Of a stretch of 64,000 nucleotides of DNA, positions 25,170 to 37,282 are shown piece after piece. The stretch is from Theobroma cacao (taxonomy: Eukaryota; Streptophyta; Magnoliopsida; Malvales; Malvaceae). Both the position numbers and the translations under genes were made by a program. The notes under the pieces were generated by a model. That model did not search any database, was not told the origin of the DNA, and was given only the letters and a program-made list of their open reading frames with translations. The stretch lies in assembly GCF_000208745.1 (NCBI RefSeq), contig NC_030859.1, positions 12,630,612-12,694,611 on the forward strand. Direction: 5' to 3'. Position 1 is the stretch's first letter. Each line of letters opens with the position of its first letter.

Positions 25170-26742
25170 CACCGGTGAGTTCCCTTGCTGCTACCTGGTG
25201 AGAAAGATACTAATTCCTAATATCTGCACCTTAACTTGAAATTATAATAATTTATCTATCTTTTAAGTTTTTTTAAAAAGACACATATTCCAACACACAC
25301 ACACGCATGCCCCCTCTCTCTCACACATATAAAATGCCGTACTTGACTCGCTCTGGGACATTAATCCACTTTGTTGCTATATAGTCAATGAAGGCAAGGA
25401 AATTCTGCCAAGTCCCGTACAGCTTTTTTTTTTTTTTTGGCATCCCAGCAAATAATACAACCATCATCACATATCGCATTCGCACTTTATATGTGGTCAA
25501 ATCTTTGCAAGGGCCAGCTGTAGTATATTTGTAATAATATATATCTTGAAAGGAAAGCGATGGAAAGAGCAAACTTCCCATTTGACAAATCCAAAATTAT
25601 ATTTGACTGTGAAGTACATAATAAACAGACGTCGTCACAGGGTTTCAGTAAGAGAAACTCAAGTTTCAAACCAGCTGCTTCGACGATTCCTTGTTGAGAC
25701 TCATTTGTGTGTGTATATACTCATCGTCTATCCCACCACTGAGAAGGTCATAACTTCAAAGAATCATTAATTAATGTGGTTGATATACATATATAGTATT
25801 TAAAACTATGTAATATCATAACCAGAATTCGGGATTAGAAAAGCCAGTACGCATCCCGTAAAAGCACTCGCAACAACCTGGAGTGGGTAGTCAGGGGAAA
25901 TCTGTGCACAATATGATTCAGCAACAATATTAGCTCCAGGTTGGCTGGGGGATCAGCGTCAAGTCAGACGACACCTGATATAGAGGCATCAGACATGACA
26001 ACACATGCAAAGTTTTATGGAGTCGACGTGTGCCCTGCTATTAATAAAACCTACCAAAGTGTGACGTCCATCAAAATATATAAATAAATAAAACCTACCA
26101 ATGTGGAGTTGAAGTCCTCTTCAAGGACGAAGAACGAATCTCTCTATAGATATGAAAACACAAGAATTTAGTTGTGGTGAGCATAAAACTTAGTGAATGA
26201 ATATGGGAGGGGAGACAAGCTAAATGCATGAGTTTTTAGCATAAACCTTTTTACATTTAAAGTATACGAGTTTAGTTTGTAAACATACCAATTGGATGAA
26301 ATGCAATGAATGTAAATCCCCTTAAATTTCCAGCATTTGGATTAGAAAACTTGTTAATGCACAACTTGAGTTTAACAAGTAATTTTGAGAAAGGAATTTA
26401 AATTGATTTGATGCTCATGCATAAATTAGGTAAGAATAAAGTAATTTGAAAGCTATTGGAATGCAATTTAATGTTTCTAAAACCCTTTGGAAATGTTTTT
26501 CGTGAAGTGGATATATGATTACCATTGAAAAACCTTTAAAGATGATTATTTTTGAAAAAGTGGACTGCATATATCGATTCTTAAGGGTGAGGATCAAAAA
26601 TTTTGTGGTAGAATGCCTTATGCCTTCCAAGTATCTATATATACCTAAGAGGTAGGTATCAATAATATATTTTGGGACAAAATGCTTTTGGAATGCATTC
26701 TGTATTCTATGTATCGATACTTATTTCATGGGTATCGATACT

Positions 26743-28292
26743 TGATAGCTCTATGATCTAGAGTTATTTGGTCTTAATTTTGATAAAAATTTAGTTTAGA
26801 TCTTGTAGTAATACATAGAAATTAGTAAGTTTTATCTAATTATTTTAAGTTAATTATTTAGGTGAGTCAATCTTATTTTATACTCAAGTTGGTGTTAATG
26901 TGCTTAAGATAAGTTGTAATTGATTTATTTGTCTCTTGTAAGTGTTCATTGAAGGAAAACTTTTAATGGAAGAAAGAGAGCAATTTTGAGGTGCAGACTT
27001 CCACTACGCATGTCTTGCTATTTTGATTATAACTCTTTCTACAAAACTCCATATGAGATGATTCTTAGACCATTGGATAGTTAAGAGAAAAAGCTATAAC
27101 TTTAACAGTACCATTTCACTCAGTTAGGCTTCGAAAGTGGTCAAAAATCTTGTCAAAGTTGAAGTACTACAAAAGACCTAGAGCAATTACGATTTCTGTT
27201 AATTAAATGGTCAAGGCCATGGCCTTGGAGGAGGGAGGTTGTGGCTCATGTAGTCTGATGAGGAAATCCTAATTAGGATTGACTTCTCTCTTCACCCAAC
27301 TTGGCTCAACTTCAAAACTCTATAAAAGTAACCTTTTAGAGAACTTTTGAAGGCACAAAACACCAAATTTAGAGCTAAGATTCAAGCAACAAGCATCATT
27401 AAAAAAAGGTCTCCTTGAAGCTAAAAAGAAATCGAGGGATTTAAGAAGATTTGGAGATCAAGATTGCAACTCTTGGGTTTCTTTTATCTTTTTGTTGTTC
27501 TTTTATTTTTTTGGTTTTGGTTTTGATAATTAAATTTAAATTGATGATAATGTGTGACTTGATGGGAACTAATTTATTTATCTAAGATTATGATTGAAAT
27601 CAATATGTAGTATGATCCATTTATCTCTCTTTTGCTTATGTTTGACATTTTAAGTTTTTTATTCTATTCTGTTCTTAATGCTTCCAATTGATTGGCTACC
27701 AATTAGATTGATCTGGAAACCTAAATTAAACATTGACGAAGGAGATTTAGGTAGTTCTTGAATAAAATAGCGTATGATCAAATACACTTAGTTGATTAGG
27801 TGGCTTGATTTACATATAAGGTAGATATACACCTATAAGCCATATGTAATTTTGATTAAAGCACAAACTTAATGAACTTTTATTCAATTTAATTTACATA
27901 GATGTATAGTAAGTTAGTTAGGAAAGCTATTTTTATGAGAAACTTGACAGAGACATGTAAATAATTTCGGACTCTAGGTTAGTAACTTAATCCATTAAAC
28001 TAAGTTAAGAGAGAGACAATATTCAGATAAAGTATTAAGGGACATCATAATCTTAGGTTTGGTAGTCCATTGATTTTACTAAAGTAATTATGTTGATTAA
28101 TTTTAGATTAGTTTTAGTTTATTAGTTTTAATTTTTTTTATAATTTTAAAATTAGGTTGTTTAAATGAAATTAAGGTGTTCATTTTAGTAGTTAACATAA
28201 GGAATTAATTCAATTCTCCATGGGAACAAGCTCTACTTTCTTCTATATTACTTGTTAAATGATACATGCACTTGCATGAAAAATTAGCAACA
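26743..28292 (+). repeat. 5' LTR of the Athila-like element (1.55 kb)
   Basis: It starts TGATAGCTCTATG and ends AGCAACA seven bases before the primer site. The 3' partner at 42681 starts TGATAATAAC and runs parallel to it until 44010. Confidence 0.82.
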
Positions 28293-28298
28293 AGTTTT

Positions 28299-28317
28299 TG
28301 GCACCATTGTCAGGGAA
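28299..28317 (+). other. Primer-binding site, decayed tRNA-Asp type
   Basis: Reads TGGCACCATTGTCAGGGAA. The Athila consensus I recall is TGGCGCCGTTGCCGGGGA. All differences are C-to-T or G-to-A changes at CG or CCG sites, as expected from methylation decay. Confidence 0.8.
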
Positions 28318-28530
28318 TTAATATTTAATTCTTTCTTGTTAATATTAATACCAAGCATTCTTAATCTTAGTTCAAACTTTTTTGCTTTTTTTTTTAATTT
28401 TTTAGGTACTTTTGGTCGTTGTATGCAAAGTGCCCAAATTTTGAAAATTATTCATTTTGATCCAGAAATTGAAAAGACTTTCTGAAGACTTCAAAGGAAA
28501 AATCAACAAGTTTCTACTCCAAGTAAAACA

Positions 28531-29809
28531 ATGGCTGATCAACAAGCGAAAAAGACCAAGTCTTTGAGGGAATATGTTGTCCCACTGGTACAACGTCTCC
28601 ACTCTAGTATCCGAAGACCTCATATTCCAACCAACAACTTCGAAATTAAGCCAGTAATCATTTAGATGATTCAGACTTCTATTCAGTTTGGGAGTTTGCC
28701 TAATGTTGATCCTAATGCTCATTTTGTGAATTTTCTAGAAATTTGTGACATTCAAGGCTAATGGTGTTATTGATGATGCCATAAGATTGAGGCTTCTCTT
28801 TTTTCACTGAGAGATAAAGCAAAGAGTTGGTTAAATTTGCTTCCTGTTGGTTCCATTAATACTTGGAATGATTTGGCTAAAAAATTCTTAGTAAAATTCT
28901 TTCCGTCGACCTAGACAGCAAAGATGAAGAATGATATCAGTTCTTTCATGCAATTTGATTTTGAATCACTATATGAGGCTTGGGATAGTTAAAAGGGTTA
29001 AATAAGTGGCTGGAAATTCAGACTTTTTATAATGGTTTGGTGGGACCTATTAGAATTACCATTGATGCTACAATTGGAGGTGCACTTATGAGTAAATCCA
29101 TTGATGAGGCTTATGATGTGCTTGAAGAGATGGCTTCCAATAACTATCAATGGCCATCTGAAAAATTGGGTATAAGAAAAATTGTTGGAGTTCATGAATT
29201 AGATGCTATTAATTCTTTGTCTACACAATTAACTTCTCTTACAAAGAAAATTGATAAATTAATTGCTAATGTTGTTAAGAGCCTTTTTGTGACGTGTGAA
29301 TTTTGTGGAAAATGACATTCCAATCACAATTGTTCCATATATTTTGAATCTTGTCAATTTCTGGGAAATAAGTAGTAGAACAACAATCCCTATTCCAACA
29401 CTTATAATCCTAGTTGGAGGAATCATTCGAATTTCTCATGGACTAACAACCAAGGGTCTTCATCAGCATCTAAGTCAAATTTTCCCCCTAGGTTTCCTCA
29501 TAGAGCTCCCATGCCAGAGAAAAAGCCTACAATGGAGGATATGTTCATGCCATTCATGACAAATACTGATGTATTCATGACAAAGACTAATGCCTCAATT
29601 CAAAGTCAAGTAACATCAATAAAAAATCATGAGACACAAGTGGGCCAACTTGCTAGTGCTCGAAATAACAGAACTCATGGTACCTTACCAAGTGATATTG
29701 AACCCAACCCAAAAAAAAAAGGTAAAGAACATTGTAAGGCAATCACTCTTCACAATGGAAAAGAGGTAAGTGGTAAAGATTTAAATTATGATATTTCAAT
29801 TCAATCTAA
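28531..29809 (+). pseudogene. Broken gag of the Athila-like element, first part
   Basis: The frame opens at 28531 (MADQQAKKTKSLREYVVP), followed by NNFEIKPVII and then a stop. Later frames give the retrotransposon gag core near 28800 (LRDKAKSWLNLLP and NTWNDLAKKFLVKFFP), a helical part (29037-29280, DEAYDVLEEMASNNYQWPSE), and a zinc knuckle near 29299-29338 (CEFCGK, stop, HSNHNC). Multiple stops break it. At 29809 it is cut by a solo LTR and resumes at 32324. Confidence 0.82.
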
Positions 29810-29954
29810 TGTCACAACCTAATTCCCTAGCCATGACCGATGCAAGGGCCCAATAGGCATAGCCCACCAGGCCCAAGCAAGCCTCTCTTTCTTTAAGATC
29901 TAATACTTGTAATTTCTAATGAATGTTTTTTCAAAATTAAACCATGAGAACCAA

Positions 29955-29955
<1 letters not shown>

Positions 29956-29998
<43 letters not shown>

Positions 29999-29999
29999 N

Positions 30000-30038
<39 letters not shown>
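29956..30038 (+). repeat. (TA)n microsatellite with an unresolved base
   Basis: Two TA runs, about 40 bases each, separated by GTGNG; the ambiguous base is at 29999. The TA-encoded Ile/Tyr ORF over this region is an artefact. Confidence 0.9.
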
Positions 30039-30047
<9 letters not shown>

Positions 30048-30556
30048 ATAACGTTCCCAAAATAGGGTTATCATTTGTCAACCCTAAACGAAATGGTTAA
30101 TCAATCAACATACAGAGTGCACAACGATCTCATAATTTACATTTAAGTAACTATATATATATGCAAGAGACCTTGACCATCAGTAGAGTGACTCTGGATG
30201 TGGGTGTCGCTACAGGATGCCAAGGTACCTACTAAATGGTGAATACAAATGGACACTTCAATCTAGATCCCACTATCTCCAAATCTAAAAACATGAAGTT
30301 AAAAAGAGTGAGTATAAACCCAGTGAGTGAACATAGGAAAGGAACAAGCAAACGATACGGAGAGTTTTTCGAAAACATGATGTACTCGTTTAAAAACAAT
30401 GTAAAGATGTATATTATGAACAAAACTTGATGCCATGCTGTTTTTTAACTCATTTTAAAACATTTAGGAAGTTCAACTTTCAACATTAAATGCAATCAAA
30501 TAATATTTTCTCTAACATTTCTATGGTATGTGTAAACATGTATACAATCACTTGTC

Positions 30557-30700
30557 ATTAGCTCATGTGCACTCCTACACCGCACATAGCTGGAATCATC
30601 ACCCACCAGTCATCAGCTCATGTGCACTCCCACACCGCACATAGCTAGAATCACTCATCATCACCGGCATGTGCACTCTCACACCGCACACGCGCGGTTA
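30557..30700 (-). repeat. Tandem repeat, three units of about 45-50 bp, in the family-3 LTR
   Basis: Each unit contains CATGTGCACTC, ACACCGCACA and, in the first two, TAGCTGGAATCA or a variant. Counterparts occur in the other two family-3 LTRs (40370-40525 and 56100-56235). Confidence 0.8.
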
Positions 30701-32323
30701 CAATTATCATTCAACATTACATTTCAAAGCATGGCACATGTAACAACATGTAACAATAATCTTTGCATAACAATACATCACATGCCACAAATCAATTGGC
30801 AATTCAACATAATATTTCAAATACGTAATTCATCACATTATATGTATCGCATAATATAGGAACACATGAGTTAATCACATTGCACAATTTCACAACGTAA
30901 AGACATTTCATCAAGGGCTTGTTCCCAGGCACATTTTAAAGCAGAGACAAATAAAGTTTTCAAATGATTCATTCAAACGCATGTGCATTTATCCCAAAAC
31001 ATTTTTTAAATGCAAGTTCGCTCACCTTAATGATGCCACCTAACAAAATCTTAATCTAGGTAGTCTTGAAATACTATCAAAACCTATAATTGCTAATAAC
31101 CAATAATCACTTCAAATATATCATAAATTCAAACTTAATAATTCTAATAAGCATACACTTGATAAACTACATTCTAGCCTAATTTTTAACCTAGAATTTT
31201 AGTCTAATTCTCAAACCCATCATATCAACTATTCCAATTTAAAGGTTCTTTACCTTGGTGAGCTTGGAGGCATAAAGATCAATAAAAACCTAATATTTTC
31301 AAGAAAAAGAATTTTAAGAAATTAGGAAATAAAATCTGAAAATATAACCCATAAATTCATAAATTTCAAGAGTAAAAAATATATACCTTTTAGCCTTAAA
31401 ACTGGAGATTTGAAGTTGACAATTCAAGTGCTAGTGATGGTGGAGTAGAAATAGAAAATAAAGGAAAGAAAGAGAGATTTTTCCTTCTCTCTCCTACAAT
31501 TTAGTTGTGCTAGAAAATGGAGTTAGAAGCTGCAAGTTTGGTGCCCAAGAAGTTAGGAGAAGAAAGAAGTAAGAAAAGAAAAGAAATGAAAAGAAATGAA
31601 GGAAAAGAAAATGAAAAAAGCTTGATTTTTATGGTGGAGGATGAAAATGGCGTTGGGAGGAGAAGAAGAAGGAAGATAATGCCTTAGACATGATGGCCAA
31701 CCATGGGATAAGGATGAAGGGTCAAAGCTTCCTTCGAAAGCTTTGACCAAACAAATGGCAAAATTACCATTTTGCCCTCCAAGGTTTTCACCCTTTTTTT
31801 TAAGTCCTCCCACAATCTTTTAATTTCAATTTCTTCCTATTTTTCTTCCTAAACACATGTACCAATAAAATATCAAGTTTATAGTTCAACACGGTATCAC
31901 TATAATATTTAAATATTTACTTACCTCGCGCTAGCTTTATTTAATAAAGACACGCGGGCCTCATTAACGTCATTTTTCTCTGAAATTTCCTTGTTCTTCT
32001 TCTCTCCCACTTAGATTGACCATATACTCCTTCTTCATGAAAAATTTTGACACTGAATAAAATATTATTTTATTCTAAAATTTTTCACGTGTCTCCTTGG
32101 CACCTAAAATATCTTATTATGCCCCGATTCACTTTCAAATCACTTTTTATCTTGCTAATTCATCCTCAATAAAAATATTATTATTCAATCGTTATTTCTT
32201 CGCGTGCGAAATATTTTCTCCAAACTATTCTGTTCACCTTTCATCACTTTTAAACATTCAAATTAACCTCAATTAGCATCTGATAAGCTTTAGTAGCCAC
32301 CATATCAAAGTACGAGTATTACA

Positions 32324-32680
32324 TCTAATGAGAAAGAAATTAAAAAAGATGCTAAAAAAGAAATTATGGTTGAATAATGTACTAAAAGTTCAAAAGACGA
32401 AAAATCACAATTAAACTCTGCTCCCACACCTCCACCACCTTTTCCTCAAAAATTTCAGAAAGAAAAACTTGACAAACAATTCTATAGATTTATTGATGTG
32501 TTTAAAAAGTTATATATTAATATTCCTTTTGCTGAAAATGCCTAGATATGTTAAATTTTTAAAAGACATCCTATCTAAAAAAAGGAAATTAGGTGGGTTT
32601 GAAACGTTGCTGTTATTGAATAGTGCAGCGCCACTATTCAGAATAAGCTTCCCCAAAAGCTTAAAGATCCAAGTAGTTTT
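32324..32680 (+). pseudogene. Athila-like gag, second part after the solo LTR
   Basis: Begins with the second copy of the target duplication, then Lys/Glu-rich coding (EKEIKKDAKKEI) and a Pro-rich stretch (APTPPPPFPQKFQKEKLDKQF) around 32410-32480, split here over two frames. This is the gag-protease linker expected in Athila elements. Confidence 0.75.
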
Positions 32681-33345
32681 ACTATTCCTTGTACTATTGG
32701 TGTTATTTGTTTTGCTAAAACATTAAGTGATTTGGGTGCAAGTGTACATTTGATGCTGCTTTCTATTTATAAAAAGTTGGGTTTGGAAGAGATTAAGCCA
32801 ACTTTTGTGACTTTGCAATTTCTTGACTGATCTATCACCTATCCTTATGGTAATATGGAAGATGTTTTGGTGAAAGTTAGTAAGTTTATTTTTTTAGTTG
32901 ATTTTGTTATACTTGACACGGAAGAAGATTGTGAAATACCGATCATTCTTGGGAGACCGTTCTTGAGAACTACTCAAGCTCCAATTGATGTGGAAAGAGG
33001 TAAGCTTACCTTAAGGGTTGAAAATCAAAAGCTAACATTTAATATTTTTAGAGCTTTAAAATTTTTCGATCAATATGATGAGTGTTTTTTAATTAATGTC
33101 ATGGGTAACATTACTAATAATGTGTTTATTGAGAATCATTATGATGATCCACTATAAGCATTTTTGATTTCTTCATGTGATATTATTGATGACAAAGTTC
33201 TTGAATATGCTAACCATTTGGATGCTCCATCACGTCTCCCAAAATCACAATTTGAGTTTTGGACTTATCAATTACAACTTCATGAATCAAGCCTTCCATT
33301 GAAGAACCTCTTGCACATGAGCTCAAACCACTACCTAACCATTTA
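32681..33345 (+). pseudogene. Athila-like aspartic protease region
   Basis: Contains SDLGASVHLM near 32726, with the catalytic Asp in a DLGA motif as in Athila proteases, then KKLGLEEIKPTFVTLQFLD, a stop, and MEDVLVKVSKF to ILGRPFLRTTQAPIDV (32855-33157). The Asp and the later ILGRPFL flap region are both present. One in-frame stop at about 32828 and later frame changes make it inactive as it stands. Confidence 0.85.
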
Positions 33346-33539
33346 AGATATGCCTTTTTGGAAAATTTTTCTACACTGCCAGTAATTGTTTCTTCTTCTC
33401 TTTCTAATGAATAAGAAAATAAACTCCTTCGTGTTTTAAGAGAATACCATAAAGTAATTGGGTTGACCATTACAGACATCAAAAGAATTAATCCATCAAT
33501 TTGCATGAACAAAATTTTTTTAGAAATGAATCACAAAGC

Positions 33540-34820
33540 ATCCATTGAGCTTTAATGAAGGTTGAATTCGATCATGAAAGAGGTGGTAAAGAAAGAAATT
33601 ATCAAGTGGTTAGATGCAGGTATTATCTGTCTTATTTTTGATAGGTCATGGGTAAGTCTTGTCTAATGTATCCTAAAGAAATGAGATATGACTATAGTTT
33701 TTAATAAAAAAAAATGAGCTCATTTCCACTAAAACTATGATTGGATGGAAAGTATGTATGAACTATAGAAAATTGAACAACGCTATTAGAAAATATCACT
33801 TCCCACTCCCTTTTATTGATCAAATGCTTGATAGATTTGCAGGTATGGATTTTTATTGCTTTTGGATGATTATTCTGGTTATAATCAAATTGCCATTGCT
33901 CCTGAAGACAAAGAAAAAACCACCTTTACCTGTCCTTATAGAACTTTTGCTTTTCGTAAAATGCCTTTTGGACTCTGCAATACTCTAGCCACTTTTCAAA
34001 GACGTATGATGGCAATTTTTTCTGATATGGTTGAAAAGTGTTTGGAAGTATTTGAAGATGATTTTCAGTTTTTGGGGATATTTGTGATGATTGTCTATTT
34101 AATCTTGCTAGAGTACTTAAGAGAGGTGAAGAAACTAATTTAGTCTTAAATTGGGAAAAACGTCAATTTATGGTGCAAGAAGGCATAGTCTTAGACCATT
34201 GAGTCTCTAGTAAAGGTTTAGAAGTAGACAAAGAAAAAATTGAAACAATTGAAAAACTTCCACCTTTCGCCTTTGTTAAAGGCATTCGTAGTTTTTTAGG
34301 ATATGTTGGACTTTATAGGAGATTCGTTAGTGATTTTTCTAAAATTTCTAAACCCACTTTGTAATTTGTTGGAAAAAGGATACTCATTTTAATTTTGATA
34401 ATGCTTGTCATGATGCTTTTGTTGAATTGAAAAAGAAATTAATTTATGCTCTTATTATCACTGTTTTGGATTACAATCTTCCTTTTGAACTTATGTGTGA
34501 TGCTAGTGATTATGCAGTTGGCATAGTTTTGGACCAACGGAAAGCAAAAAATTTGCATCTTATTTATTATGCTAGCAGAACATTGAATAAAGCTAAAGCA
34601 AATTACACCACAACTGAAAAGGAGTTGCTTACTATTGTTTTTACTTTTGATAAATTTCACTTCTATCTTGTTGGTACTAAAGTGATTGTTTACACTGACC
34701 ATGCAGTTATTAAATATTTAATCAAGAAGAAGGATGCAAAACCATGCTTGATAAGATGGGTACTTTTGCTTCAAGAATTCAACTTGGAAAGTAAAGATAG
34801 GACAAGTACATAAAATCAAG
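33540..34820 (+). pseudogene. Athila-like reverse transcriptase and RNase H
   Basis: RT motifs in order: WKVCMNYRKLNNAIRK (about 33750), PLPFIDQMLDRFAG, then a frameshift near 33850 and DDYSGYNQIAIAPEDKEKTTF (33860 on) with MPFGLCNTLATFQRRM. The catalytic box reads FEDDF near 34050 where FMDDF is usual. RNase H is at 34427-34813 with [30 protein letters not shown] and [10 protein letters not shown], unusually well kept. At least two frameshifts and several stops separate the parts. Confidence 0.88.
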
Positions 34821-34899
34821 GGTCAGACAATTTATCTAGATTAGAGAATCGAGAACACGTTGGGAATTCAATAGTAATCAATAGGACATTTCCTGATAA

Positions 34900-36280
34900 A
34901 CAATTGTTTCATATAGAGAGGCAAAAAAATTTGCCATGGTATGTTGATTTTTGTAAACTATTTAGTGAATAAACTTTTCCCTCCTGTATTTAATTCACAA
35001 CAAAAGAAGAAAATCTTGCATGATGTTAAATACTACATGTGGGATAAGCTTTTTCTTTACAAGCATTGTGGAGATCAAATCATTAGAAAGTCTGTTCCTA
35101 AAGAAGAATTTGAAAATATTCTTCATCATTGCCAGTCAACTGATTATAGAGGACATTATGGGGAAAACGAACAATTGTGAAGGTTCCACAATCAGGTTTT
35201 TACTAGCTTTTTCTTTTTGAAGATGCTCACAATTTTGGTTGAAAGATGTGATAGAAGTCAAAATTTGGGCAATATATCTAGGAGACATGAGATGCCTCTC
35301 AACAACATCCATAAAGTCAAAATTTTTTATGTGTGGGGAGTTGATTTTATGGGTCTATTCATTCCATCCTTCAATAATGAATACATCATGATTGCTGTTG
35401 ATTACGTTTCTACATGGGTTGAAGTTGTTGCATTGCCAAAGAATGACTTTAAGGTAATGATACACTTTTTGCAAAAAACATCTTCACATGTTTTGGTACA
35501 CTTAGGGCCATAATTAGTGATGAAGGATTTTACTTCTGTAGCAAAAATTTCGAGGCACTCTTAGCCCAATATGGTGTTAAATACAAAATAGCAATTACTT
35601 ATCATCCTTAAATGAGTGGCCAAGCAGAAGTTTGAAATAGAGAAATTAAAAGAATTTTGGAGAGGATTGTTTGTTCTTCTAGAAACGATTGCTCAAAAAA
35701 GTTGGATGATGCTTTATGGGCTTATAGGACTGCATATAAAACTCTAATTAGGATGTCTCCTTATAGATTGGTGTTTGGTAAAACTTGTCATCTTCTAGTT
35801 GAGCTTGAACACAAGGCATATTAGGCAGTTATAAAGCCGAATTTTGATCTTCAAGCAGTTGGAGAAAAGCGACTTTTGTAACTCAATGAGATGGATGAAT
35901 TTCATCAAGATGCATATGAGAAAGCAAAAATCTACAAGGAAAAGGATGGCATGATTAAAAAATCATAACGCGAAGGTTTGGGCCTGGTTAACATGTTTTC
36001 CTATATGATTCTCATTTGAAATTATTTCGTGAAAAGCTCAAGTCTCGTTGGTTTAGACCTTTCGTTGTTACAAAAGTTTATTCTCATGGAGCAGTGAAGG
36101 TGGCTGATGATAAATCAAGCGTCAAGGTGAATGGACAATGATTAAAGCATTATTGAGGTGGCAATTTCGATTGTCAAAGGTCCTCAATTATGCTTATCGA
36201 AGCAATTTGAGTCAGAGAAAGTTAAGCTGAAGATTATAAATCAAGCGCTTCTTGGGAGGCAATCTAAGCATTCTAACTCA
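34900..36280 (+). pseudogene. Athila-like integrase
   Basis: The zinc finger lies near 35060-35170 (HHC, then GHYG). The core near 35330-35510 has VWGVDFMGLF and AVDYVSTWVEVVALP. The second acidic site ISDEG is near 35514, and SGQAEV with the following region ([30 protein letters not shown]) runs to about 35800. The end of the frame, with QALLGRQ, is near 36240. Stops and frameshifts occur throughout. Integrase would insert the element DNA; this copy is dead. Confidence 0.85.
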
Positions 36281-37282
36281 ATTTATTTCTTCTAATTTTT
36301 TTGTTTATTTATTTTTATTATTGAAAATTATTAATAATTTAATTTTTTATTTTACAAGTACAATTAAAAAAATTTAGCCCTTAAAACAACAAAAAAATAA
36401 AAAAAAAACTTACAAAACGAGGGGGTTTAGGCGACAGCTCCCACTAAGGGAGGTTGCGGCCTCCCAAACTTCTTACTACACAAGTCACGGTCCACTAGGC
36501 CCCATGTCGTGGCCCACCAAAAAAAAAAAAAAGAAAGAAAGAGGCAATATCAGGGCCGCAACTCACCAAAGGGGAGGTTGCTCCTTAGTGGCTTTAAAAC
36601 AACGAGGGCCACAGCCTCGGGAAAATGATCTACGTGGGGTGCTAAAAATGGGTAGCCCATAATTTCTTTTACCCATAATTGCCCCCTTTTTGTAGGCTAT
36701 CGAAATTAGGCAGCCTACCTCCCTTATAGACACCACATACCCTTATTTAAACCCCCTTCTTTATTTAGCCTCCAACTCCTCTCTTTTATAATTTTTTACA
36801 CTTATTTGTACTTTTTCTCTCCACTCTTTTCACCCACATTTCACCATCTCTCATCCACTCTCTTCAACCCACTATTCTCCCTTCCTTAATATCCTTCCAT
36901 ACCACTTACCCACATCCTAAAAACCTTTATCACATATTCTTTTTAATTTATTTGCTCAAGATTTCAAGTAAGCTTTCAATTTTTCTTTAATACTTCTTTT
37001 ATTTTGGAACTATTGATGGCTTACTTCTCATTATTTATTTTGTTGGAAATTTGTGATGGACATTGATGATTATTGAGATATTGACCTTAGTTATTATTGG
37101 TTGTGGTAGCTTGCCTTAACTTATGTTTTAAATTTCTTATGCAAGTTGAAACTGACAATGTGGGTAAATTGAACCTTGAGATTTATTTATACACCTAGTA
37201 GTCTAGAAAAATTAATTTGGTGGAACTTTAATTGATAATATGGGCATTAATTTATTGTGAATTTGGGGCATAAAGGTAGATT
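36281..37282 (+). other. Spacer between Athila pol and env-position ORF
   Basis: No ORF. From about 36420 to 36640 there is a GC-richer patch with repeated GGCCGCAACTC-like and GGGAGGTTGC words, then an AT- and pyrimidine-rich stretch. Non-coding spacers here are normal for Athila. Confidence 0.65.

Larger units (their letters stand above)
23618..26742 (+). other. Downstream intergenic region
   Basis: No supportable gene. It contains an AAT microsatellite (24075-24096), a TA run (25151-25169), CA and CT runs near 25290-25325, and a T run near 25424-25438. From about 26100 to 26740 there are scraps resembling LTR sequence (for example AAACTTAGTGAATGAATATGG) and repeated GTATCGATAC words just before the Athila-like LTR. 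Short ORFs at 25321-25581 and 26415-26630 look like chance. Confidence 0.6.
29810..32323 (-). mobile_element. Solo LTR of family 3 inserted in Athila gag, perfect TSD TCTAA
   Basis: Plus strand begins TGTCACAACC and ends GAGTATTACA. It is flanked by TCTAA at 29805-29809 and TCTAA at 32324-32328. The host sequence is gag on both sides. No PBS, gag or pol of this family is attached, so it is a solo LTR, the product of recombination between two LTRs. Its ends match the LTRs at 39089-41881 and 54876-57472. It carries a TA microsatellite and a tandem repeat. Confidence 0.92.

Noticed and set aside
26415..26630. 71-codon minus-strand ORF
   Set aside because: No domain, lies in degenerate repeat-like DNA before the Athila LTR.
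29893..30081. ORF of repeated Ile-Tyr
   Set aside because: Produced by the TA microsatellite and containing an unresolved base.
30557..30700. Possible CRISPR-like array
   Set aside because: Only about three imperfect tandem units without unique spacers, inside a plant LTR.
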